Notes under the pieces: generated by a model
Database searches by the model: none
What the model was told of the DNA's origin: nothing
The model's input: only the letters and a program-made list of their open reading frames with translations
Translations under genes and position numbers: made by a program
Shown: positions 1 to 5,752 of the stretch, piece after piece
Numbering within the stretch: the stretch's first letter is position 1
How the letters are laid out: every line of letters begins with the position of its first letter
From: Flavobacterium sp.
GTDB taxonomy: Bacteria; Bacteroidota; Bacteroidia; Flavobacteriales; Flavobacteriaceae
Length of the DNA: 9,687 nucleotides
NCBI GenBank assembly: GCA_004296145.1
Contig: SEBM01000117.1
Span: 1-9,687, forward strand
Reading direction: 5' to 3'

Positions 1-363
1 CGTTTGCAGGCTTACGAGCGTATGACTTTATTTTTAGAACGTATCAATCTGACTAAATTACTAATAAGAATTTCTCCTATTTCTAATGAAAAACACGATT
101 ATGAGAATTTTGTAATTGAGCAGATTGAACAGGAATTTGAACATAATCTGACACAACAAATTTATATGTCTGACGAATGTTGGACTATCATTACAACGGC
201 AAAAAATTCAACTATCCAAATGATTCGTAAAGCGGCAATGAGCGACCGTGTTGATAGTGCTGACAAATTGCGCGAAGTAATTTTAAACGATTTATTAGAA
301 AAACAATCTCCGAGCAATGCTGCTTTAGGATATATTAAAAATGAAGTTGCAGAATTGTGGTAG
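1..363 (+). CDS. C-terminal part of a conserved flavobacterial protein (DUF7935-like), 5' end cut by window
   Basis: The reading frame is open from the first base and stops with TAG at 361-363, so this is the 3' part of a longer gene; the TTG at position 4 is probably not its start. About 120 residues are visible, mostly charged and helical in character, with motifs such as QAYERMTLFLERI near the beginning and IEQEFEHNLTQQIY and AMSDRVDSADKLRE further on. From memory this resembles a small flavobacterial protein family (DUF7935) whose missing N-terminus usually carries one membrane helix followed by a cytoplasmic helical region. That N-terminus cannot be checked here. The function is unknown. 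The gene ends before a strong intrinsic terminator, so it is transcriptionally separate from the repeat-protein cluster downstream and probably marks conserved chromosomal backbone. Confidence 0.7.
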   Translation, partial: RLQAYERMTLFLERINLTKLLIRISPISNEKHDYENFVIEQIEQEFEHNLTQQIYMSDECWTIITTAKNSTIQMIRKAAMSDRVDSADKLREVILNDLLEKQSPSNAALGYIKNEVAELW

Positions 364-442
364 AATTAATCTCTTTTGCATAATACTACAATTCCATAAA
401 AAACTAGTAAACAACTAGTTACTCAAAAATATCATATCTTAT

Positions 443-479
443 AAAATACTCTTTCATCATTTGAAAGAGTATTTTTTTT
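443..479 (+). terminator. Rho-independent terminator after the first gene
   Basis: A perfect 14-bp stem pairs 443-456 with 462-475 around a 5-nt loop, and a run of eight T covers 472-479. It lies about 80 nt after the TAG at 361-363 and ends transcription of the upstream gene. A run of A on the left arm could give it weak activity in the other direction. Confidence 0.85.
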
Positions 480-777
480 ATGTCCCATTTTCATTCTTTC
501 ATGACATACAATTTCCTGTTCATGTCATTTCTTCCCCTTCCAGGCTTATATGCCTAGTAATTTTATTTACGAATAATAAATAAAGGCTAGCATTATTACT
601 TATTCGGCTTATCAATAAATGCTTACGACAATAAAAACCAACATGTGTTTACATGACATCGCAAAAAAAAAGCTATTGTCAATTAAATTTTAAACGATAA
701 GCAACCCCACCAAAACATAGGGAAGAAAACCGAAAAACCCTGAAAAAGAGTAGGTATCTAATCAACCACCTAAAATT
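480..777 (+). promoter_or_regulatory. Long gene-free leader/promoter region of the repeat-protein cluster
   Basis: No ORF here looks like a gene. Because a terminator ends at 479 and the next gene starts at 778, the promoter of the cluster should lie in this stretch, but I found no exact TAnnTTTG box; the nearest (558-565 and 684-691, 7 of 8 matches) lack a well-spaced upstream TTG. Visible structure: the heptamer ATGACAT occurs at 501-507 and 653-659, and its reverse complement at 522-528. An imperfect hairpin pairs 562-569 with 577-584, extended by CTAG arms at 554-557 and 587-590. The 60 nt before the ATG are rich in A and C with no convincing ribosome binding site, as is common in Bacteroidota. 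Confidence 0.4.
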
Positions 778-2307
778 ATGACAAAAATTTCAAACGTAGA
801 AGACGGGGCTGTATACCAAGGGTATGACAGTCTTGCTGCATCAGAGTGGTGCACGCCATCCTTCCTGGGTTGTAGCGCGTGTATCAGTGCCAGTGCTGTA
901 AAAGGTCAGGTTACTATCACAATAGGATTAAAAACTCCTTTTGGAAATGTAAACAAAAGCTTTAGCTTTAATACCAATACAAGTTTTACATGGCAGCCCT
1001 TTAGCAAGTTCAAAATCACAGTAAGCATCACTAACTTCAACGAAGCCAGTGGTGTTTTTAGTTTTGATTTAGGCCTTAATCCATGTATTGATGTTCCGTT
1101 CCTTGGATGGAAATGCTTCAATTATAGTCACACATTTACTGTTCCATTGTTACTTGCCGGTATCGAAAATGAAATCGATGACAGCCAGTTTGTAAGTTTG
1201 TTAACATTACATGCAAGTGGTTCATTAAACGAACCTTGTCATTGTGATGATACTGCTTCTTCTCCATTATTGAAAGGCGATATCTATAACAATTACTTAA
1301 ATAGTCAGGCTGGTTTTCCAACTATTCCGATTACGCAATGTTTACCAATCCCAACTGTACAATGTGTTCCAACAATTACGTCATGTGTAACGGGAATCTC
1401 TCCTATTTGTGCGGCACAACAGGGTGCTAATGCAAATGCTGCTACTCTTCCAACTATTCCGATTACGCAGTGTTTGCCAATCCCAACTGTACAATGTGTT
1501 CCGACAATTACATCATGTATAACAGGAATTTCTCCTATTTGTCTTGCGCAACAAGGGACTGATGCTAAAACTGCTGCTGGTTTTCCGACTATTCCAATCA
1601 CGCAGTGTTTGCCAATTCCGACTGTACAATGTGTTCCGACAATTACATCATGTGTAACAGGAATTTCTCCTATTTGCCTTGCGCAACAAGGTGGTGGTAC
1701 TAATGCTGCAGCTTTTCCAACTATTCCGATCACGCAGTGCATTACAATCCCAACTGTGCAATGTATTCCAACAATTACGTCATGCGTAACAGGAATATCT
1801 CCTATTTGTGCAGCACAACAAGGAGCTGATGCAAATACGGCCGCTTTTCCAACTATTCCGATCGCGCAGTGTTTTCCAATCCCGACTGTAAAATGTATTC
1901 CGACGATTACATCATGTGTAACGGGAATCTCTCCTATTTGTCTTGCCCAACAAGGTGCTGGTACAAATGCTTCAGCTTTTCCAACTATTCCGATCACGCA
2001 GTGCATTACAATCCCAACTGTACAATGTGTTCCAACAATTACGTCATGCGTAACAGGAATATCTCCTATTTGTGCAGCACAACAAGGAGCTGATTTGAAA
2101 GCTAATCTAGGAAGCGGTGCAGAAGCCAGAACATTGGTTTGTTTTCCAACATTTCCTCCAATATGTAGATCAGTTGGTGCTGATGCAAATGCTGCTGCTG
2201 TACCTACATTACCGGTAAATCAGTGTATACCAACAGTATCTTGTGTTCCTACATTGTCTTGTATACCAACAGTATCTTGTACAGGAATACCATTTATCTG
2301 TTCATAA
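778..2307 (+). CDS. Cys/Thr/Pro-rich repeat protein, proposed multi-core lanthipeptide-type precursor
   Basis: This 509-residue protein has no signal peptide or membrane helix that I can see. Residues 1-180 form a non-repeated N-terminal region rich in beta-prone stretches (about 44-125) with seven Cys (25, 32, 35, 103, 113, 154, 156). Six 31-residue units follow at 181-211, 225-255, 270-300, 314-344, 358-388 and 402-432, each with four Cys at unit positions 8, 16, 23 and 31. They are joined by 13-14-residue Ala/Gln/Gly/Asn linkers starting with AAQQG or LAQQG. A diverged Cys-rich tail fills 455-509. Total Cys is 38. The gene leads a cluster encoding a kinase homologue, a HopA1-like protein and a LanC-like cyclase, so I infer it is their substrate: Thr/Ser dehydrated, Cys added to form (methyl)lanthionines. 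Residues 1-180 would act as a very large leader. Alternatively it is a structural protein whose repeats are disulfide- or thioether-cross-linked. I recognise no named family. The ATG at 778 is the only sensible start. Confidence 0.85.
   Translation: MTKISNVEDGAVYQGYDSLAASEWCTPSFLGCSACISASAVKGQVTITIGLKTPFGNVNKSFSFNTNTSFTWQPFSKFKITVSITNFNEASGVFSFDLGLNPCIDVPFLGWKCFNYSHTFTVPLLLAGIENEIDDSQFVSLLTLHASGSLNEPCHCDDTASSPLLKGDIYNNYLNSQAGFPTIPITQCLPIPTVQCVPTITSCVTGISPICAAQQGANANAATLPTIPITQCLPIPTVQCVPTITSCITGISPICLAQQGTDAKTAAGFPTIPITQCLPIPTVQCVPTITSCVTGISPICLAQQGGGTNAAAFPTIPITQCITIPTVQCIPTITSCVTGISPICAAQQGADANTAAFPTIPIAQCFPIPTVKCIPTITSCVTGISPICLAQQGAGTNASAFPTIPITQCITIPTVQCVPTITSCVTGISPICAAQQGADLKANLGSGAEARTLVCFPTFPPICRSVGADANAAAVPTLPVNQCIPTVSCVPTLSCIPTVSCTGIPFICS
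1318..2073 (+). repeat. Six in-frame tandem repeats (132-135 nt period) encoding Cys-rich 31-residue units
   Basis: The conserved 93-nt units lie at 1318-1410, 1450-1542, 1585-1677, 1717-1809, 1849-1941 and 1981-2073, separated by more variable 39-42-nt linkers. Each encoded unit splits into four short blocks ending in Cys (8, 8, 7 and 8 residues), most beginning with a PT or xPT element. Thr at unit positions 2, 13, 19 and 25 and all four Cys are invariant in the six copies. Variable positions include 6 (Thr, but Ala in unit 5), 9-10 (LP, IT or FP) and 15 (Gln, Lys in unit 5). These are coding repeats, not a CRISPR array. Confidence 0.95.
1711..2094 (+). repeat. Near-identical 120-nt duplication: 1711-1830 and 1975-2094
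   Basis: The two 120-nt segments, covering units 4 and 6 with linker sequence on both sides, differ at only two positions by my count, clearly less than other unit pairs. Linker-plus-unit order (linker 3/unit 4 and linker 5/unit 6) also matches, pointing to a recent two-unit duplication or gene conversion inside the array. Confidence 0.85.
2140..2304 (+). repeat. Diverged C-terminal repeat region of the precursor
   Basis: Residues 455-509 keep the theme but change the spacing. A short block FPTFPPIC (456-463) and an Ala-rich linker (GADANAAA) lead to a last unit with PTLPVNQC at 476-483. Three six-residue blocks of the form [IV]PT[VL]SC follow, ending at Cys489, Cys495 and Cys501, and then TGIPFIC and a final Ser. 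This is a terminal cap-like variant of the 31-residue unit, with the 8-residue block replaced by hexads. Confidence 0.85.
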
Positions 2308-2322
2308 ATTAATTATTTAAAA

Positions 2323-2358
2323 AATCGCAGGATCTAAAAGTCCTGCGATTGTTTTTTT
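2323..2358 (+). terminator. Intrinsic terminator between precursor and modification genes
   Basis: A perfect 10-bp, GC-containing stem pairs 2323-2332 with 2341-2350 around an 8-nt loop, and seven T follow at 2352-2358. It sits 15 nt after the precursor stop codon and 20 nt before the kinase ATG. If it is only partly efficient it would let the precursor be made in excess over the enzymes, a common arrangement in RiPP operons; if fully efficient, the enzyme genes need their own promoter, for which there is almost no room. Confidence 0.88.
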
Positions 2359-2378
2359 AATACTTAAATCCTCAAACT

Positions 2379-3479
2379 ATGCAATTAACTCCAGAAACCG
2401 TATATCACTATTTACATAAGCGACAGCTTCTTAATGAAGATGACGTTGTTAAGGGACATTTTATGGTACATCCTGTAAAAACAAGGAATAATATCCTGAA
2501 GATTATTATTAAACCTGAAAATTCTCTTTTTGCAAAACAAATGGAAAAAGATCCGGTTAGCAATAATTTGTTTATAAGAGAAATAAGCGCATACAATTTT
2601 TTTAAAAGCAACAGCGAGTTTTCTGCAATTGCTTCTATTGTTCCTCAACTTCTTGATTATGATGATGACCACAATATAATGGTAACAGAACTATTATATA
2701 ATTCCAAAAATTTATATGAGTATTATGCGCTCACAAAAAACTTTGACTTAAATCTTGCTCGCGGGCAAGCCGCTATATTATCAGCCTATCATATTATACC
2801 TGATAAAAAAACAGACACCGGAATGTTTCCAAAAATGTTGCCGTGGATATTACAATTGGATCAATATAATGCCGATCAGTTTTTTGTAAATAACGAAGCA
2901 AGTACAAGTATCATAAGTTTGATCAAAGAAAATCATGTATTGCAAACTACATTAACTAATCTTGCCTTATCATGGAAATTTACGCACCTGATACACGGTG
3001 ATATAAAATGGATCAACTTTTTGATCACATCAAATGAAAAAGGTTTTTCACAAAAACTAATCGACTGGGAACTGGCAGATATTGGTGATCCAATGTGGGA
3101 TGTGGCTGGTTTAATGCAGTCTTACATAAGTGCATGGCTTCTCGGATTTGATAATAACGACCCGACCGGTTACAAATTACCTGAACACATGCAGCCTTAT
3201 GACATCAAAAACACACAATCTTCTGCAAAAGCTTTTCTGTATGAATATATGTCGCTACAGGAATATCCTGAAGATTATCATAATTCATTTTTAATTCGGA
3301 TTATTCAGCTTACGGCCGCCAGAATAATTCAGACAAGTTTAGAAGGAATCACTTATAATTCAAAAATTGAAGCCAATAATATGCGCTGTATTCAACTTGC
3401 ATTTAATATCATGAATAATCCAATTGCTGCTTTAGACGAATTGTTTAACATTAAAGTATATGATCATGTTCCAGGATAA
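2379..3479 (+). CDS. APH-fold kinase homologue (class V lanthipeptide/thioamitide-type phosphotransferase)
   Basis: This 366-residue protein has the layout of the aminoglycoside phosphotransferase / protein-kinase-like fold. The N-lobe contains LKIIIKP (40-46), with Lys41 or Lys45 as the likely ATP-anchoring lysine, and REISAYNFF (67-75), with Glu68 as the likely helix-C glutamate. The catalytic loop HGDIKWIN lies at 206-213 (Asp208 base, Asn213 metal ligand), and LIDWE at 227-231 supplies the metal-binding Asp229, followed by GDPMWDVAG (236-244). All core catalytic residues are present, so an active kinase is expected. Homologues paired with HopA1-family proteins phosphorylate Ser/Thr of precursor peptides in class V lanthipeptide and thioamitide pathways; here the adjacent repeat protein is the inferred substrate. 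Its 3' end overlaps the HopA1-like gene by 20 nt, implying coupled translation. A small-molecule kinase role, such as antibiotic or choline phosphorylation, cannot be excluded from sequence alone but fits the context less well. Confidence 0.85.
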   Translation: MQLTPETVYHYLHKRQLLNEDDVVKGHFMVHPVKTRNNILKIIIKPENSLFAKQMEKDPVSNNLFIREISAYNFFKSNSEFSAIASIVPQLLDYDDDHNIMVTELLYNSKNLYEYYALTKNFDLNLARGQAAILSAYHIIPDKKTDTGMFPKMLPWILQLDQYNADQFFVNNEASTSIISLIKENHVLQTTLTNLALSWKFTHLIHGDIKWINFLITSNEKGFSQKLIDWELADIGDPMWDVAGLMQSYISAWLLGFDNNDPTGYKLPEHMQPYDIKNTQSSAKAFLYEYMSLQEYPEDYHNSFLIRIIQLTAARIIQTSLEGITYNSKIEANNMRCIQLAFNIMNNPIAALDELFNIKVYDHVPG

Positions 3480-4431
3480 AGTTATAATTAATGAACTTAC
3501 CAGACTTATCAGTCAGTTACATATTTCAGATGCTTTTATAACATTTCGAAACAAGCAGTATGCAATTACATCTGAAAATAAACTATCCTATCTTACAAGT
3601 ATTCTATACTCTGAATGTTATGCATTAAAAGAAAGCTATCAATCAGGAAATGATAATAGACAATTTGATTTTAATACTATTGATGAAGCTTTTACAGAAT
3701 TACTGTCTCAAAACAATCATACTAAAAATAAAACAGAACACAACTGGGTTATAAAAAGTATTTATCCAAACGAATATTTAGAAATTGAAAAAGGCATTGA
3801 AACTCGTATAATCCAGACATCTTCTTTAATTGAAATACCTGTTGGTTCAACTCTGGAAGTTGGACAAAAAGTCGCTGTTTTGTTTCCTAAAGAAGACAAA
3901 TACAGGCAGCCCACTTTTTATTATGTTTTCAGCAATGAGCAATTAAATTCAACCCAAAAACTTACACGGATTTATTGGAATTGTATCAGCGAAGGCGCAC
4001 CAATACTGGTTAATCTGATTACGAAGAAACTCAACTATTATAACATTCCTTTTCTGTTCAAATGTTTAAATCATCCTGGTTTATATTTTCGCCGTGATGC
4101 AGCTGTATTGTATATCGAAGATTCTATGCTTTCTATAATTAATAGGCTACTGCCTGAAATTTTTGAAGAAATGAAAAATTATCTTCAGGAAGATATTCCT
4201 CTCTTTTCATACAAATATTCAAAAGGTGTTGGTGTTGCCGAAAGTCCAAACGAACACGAAAGTTTTGGAATGAACAGAGCCTCTATTATAGCCGAAACTT
4301 TACTACAGACAGCATCAAAAAATTTGGATGCAAATTCAATTCTTAATGAAATTGAAAAAACTTTTATTCAAAAAGGAATAAACCCGAAAACAACTTACCT
4401 AAATAAAGGATCAAAAATACTATTCAACTAA
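3460..4431 (+). CDS. HopA1-family protein, proposed phospho-Ser/Thr lyase partner of the kinase
   Basis: This 323-residue protein carries the conserved C-terminal region of the HopA1 family, named after a Pseudomonas effector. The motifs seen are RIYWN (170-174), NIPFLFKCLN (195-204), YFRRDAAVLY (209-218) and the stretch from SKGVGVAESP (254-263) to SFGMNR (268-273). The first 95 residues are less conserved and probably helical. In class V lanthipeptide and thioamitide clusters such proteins work with an APH-fold kinase and are thought to eliminate phosphate to give dehydroalanine or dehydrobutyrine. No signal peptide or membrane segment is visible, so it should act in the cytoplasm. The start ATG at 3460 overlaps the kinase gene by 20 nt; an in-frame ATG at 3466 is an alternative. 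It lies 11 nt before the cyclase gene. The effector-like family name is historical; nothing here suggests type III secretion. Confidence 0.85.
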   Translation: MIMFQDKVIINELTRLISQLHISDAFITFRNKQYAITSENKLSYLTSILYSECYALKESYQSGNDNRQFDFNTIDEAFTELLSQNNHTKNKTEHNWVIKSIYPNEYLEIEKGIETRIIQTSSLIEIPVGSTLEVGQKVAVLFPKEDKYRQPTFYYVFSNEQLNSTQKLTRIYWNCISEGAPILVNLITKKLNYYNIPFLFKCLNHPGLYFRRDAAVLYIEDSMLSIINRLLPEIFEEMKNYLQEDIPLFSYKYSKGVGVAESPNEHESFGMNRASIIAETLLQTASKNLDANSILNEIEKTFIQKGINPKTTYLNKGSKILFN

Positions 4432-4442
4432 AAGAAACTATT

Positions 4443-5675
4443 ATGAACCAGACCGATAAAAATAATTTTCTTGAAACCGCCTGGAATATTGGCTGCCATT
4501 TAATGAAAAGCAGTATATGGCATGATAAATCCTGTACCTGGCAGGGTTATTCCTTTGAGCCTTTAGACGGAACATACCAAGCTGTAATGAAAACTTTTGG
4601 CCCTGATGTATATTCCGGTACTGCAGGTATTGCCTTATTTTTGACAGCTTTATACAGCGAAAGAAAAGATCCAATTTTATTAAAAACGATTGAAGGCAGT
4701 GTAGAGCAAATCAAATCAACTATGTACGATTCAATCAATCATGGTTTCTATGCAGGAAAACCCGGAATAGCAGTAACGTTAATTAAAGTAGGAAAAGAAA
4801 TTAACAGAGAAGACTGGGTAAAAGACGGCATAGATTTACTCAACAGTATTCCTTCAGAATCACTTCAATCATACGAAATTGATGTTATAAGTGGTGCAGC
4901 AGGTACAATTCCCATTCTTTTAGATACTTACATGACATTTAAACAGCAGGAATTTCTTGATAAAGCCATTGCTTTAGGCACTTTATTGTGTAATGCCGCT
5001 GTAAAAAATAATTCTGTTTGGTCATGGGCAACGGTTCCATCTAAAAAAAATCTAACTGGTTTTTCACACGGATCTTCAGGAATTGCTTTGGCTTTATTGC
5101 AATTGTATCAGGTAACTCAAAATCCGATATTTTTAGAAGGTGCACAAGGAGGTTTTAATTATGAACGTCAGTCATTTGATATTTCTCAGCAAAACTGGCC
5201 GGATTTTAGAGATGACGTTACATCAAATTCTACCGCAAATGTTTGCAGTTTAGCGTGGTGTCATGGAGCCCCGGGCATTACAATATCACGATTAAAAGCA
5301 AATAAAATTTATCCGGATACCGTTTTTGAAAACGAAATGAATACAGCATTAAACACTACGACCAAATCTATTTATCATGGCCTTATGGAGAACCTTACTA
5401 ATACCAATTATTCGATCTGTCATGGTATAGCAGGAAATGCAGATATCATACTTGATTGTGGAGGAATTGAATACCAACAACTTGCAGAAGCTGTAGGAAA
5501 CGCCGGTATTAGTAAATATCAGGATAATAATATTCAGTGGTCAACGGGATTAAACACAGGACAATATACGCCCGGACTTATGATGGGTATCGCAGGTACA
5601 GGTTATTTTTATCTTCGTTTGTTTAATAAAGAAAAACACAAAAGTCTATTATTGCCGGAACTTGGGCTTTCGTAA
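4443..5675 (+). CDS. LanC-like lanthionine cyclase (LanM-type cyclase domain, stand-alone)
   Basis: This 410-residue protein is a LanC-superfamily alpha/alpha toroid. Seven Gly-rich motifs typical of the inner helices are seen: YSGTAGIA (57-64), YAGKPGIA (103-110), SGAAGTIP (150-157), SHGSSGIA (208-215), CHGAPGIT (273-280), CHGIAGNA (326-333) and MGIAGTGY (381-388). The zinc ligands expected from NisC are all present: Cys273 in WCHG, and Cys326 and His327 in CHG. The catalytic His is probably His209. The NWPDFR element (251-256) and the form of the WCHG and CHG motifs resemble the C-terminal cyclase domain of LanM enzymes more than class I LanC. It should add Cys thiols to dehydrated Ser/Thr to form lanthionine or methyllanthionine rings in the upstream repeat protein. 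The start at 4443 is 11 nt after the HopA1-like stop, with an A-rich region before it. The three enzyme genes appear to be one transcript ending at the terminator near 5700. Confidence 0.93.
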   Translation: MNQTDKNNFLETAWNIGCHLMKSSIWHDKSCTWQGYSFEPLDGTYQAVMKTFGPDVYSGTAGIALFLTALYSERKDPILLKTIEGSVEQIKSTMYDSINHGFYAGKPGIAVTLIKVGKEINREDWVKDGIDLLNSIPSESLQSYEIDVISGAAGTIPILLDTYMTFKQQEFLDKAIALGTLLCNAAVKNNSVWSWATVPSKKNLTGFSHGSSGIALALLQLYQVTQNPIFLEGAQGGFNYERQSFDISQQNWPDFRDDVTSNSTANVCSLAWCHGAPGITISRLKANKIYPDTVFENEMNTALNTTTKSIYHGLMENLTNTNYSICHGIAGNADIILDCGGIEYQQLAEAVGNAGISKYQDNNIQWSTGLNTGQYTPGLMMGIAGTGYFYLRLFNKEKHKSLLLPELGLS

Positions 5676-5695
5676 TCGTTAAATCCTAAATAAAC

Positions 5696-5727
5696 AAAAG
5701 GTCGTAAAACATACTTTACGACCTTTT
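5696..5727. terminator. Bidirectional terminator between convergent genes
   Basis: A 13-bp stem pairs 5696-5708 with 5715-5727 around a 6-nt loop. An A run opens the left arm and a T run closes the right arm, so it can end transcription from both sides: the cyclase operon on the plus strand (stop at 5675) and the patatin gene on the minus strand (stop at 5753). Confidence 0.88.
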
Positions 5728-5752
5728 ATTTTTTATATTTTGAAAGTAAAAT

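Noticed and set aside
402..420. 7-bp inverted repeat with two ACTAGT copies before the first terminator
   Set aside because: It is short, AT-rich and lacks a T run of its own; the hairpin at 443-475 is the convincing terminator.
1305..2006. Long antisense open frame (233 codons, minus strand) across the repeats
   Set aside because: It is periodic because the plus-strand repeats are; openness in one unit guarantees openness in all. It has no promoter or family resemblance and opposes a much better supported gene.
1318..2073. Regularly spaced repeats resembling a CRISPR array
   Set aside because: The conserved segments are 93 nt and the spacers are themselves related; all are in frame within one ORF, with changes often at third codon positions.
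2200..2304. Type IX secretion C-terminal sorting domain on the repeat protein
   Set aside because: The C-terminus is a Cys-rich repeat variant without the usual beta-strand sorting pattern, and the N-terminus lacks the required signal peptide.
2290..2307. Possible AviCys-type C-terminal modification, as in cacaoidin or thioamitides
   Set aside because: The protein ends Cys-Ser rather than in Cys, and no LanD-like flavoprotein decarboxylase gene is in the window.
3460..4431. Type III secretion effector or virulence gene, as the HopA1 name suggests
   Set aside because: There are no secretion genes nearby, and the kinase/LanC neighbours fit peptide modification far better.
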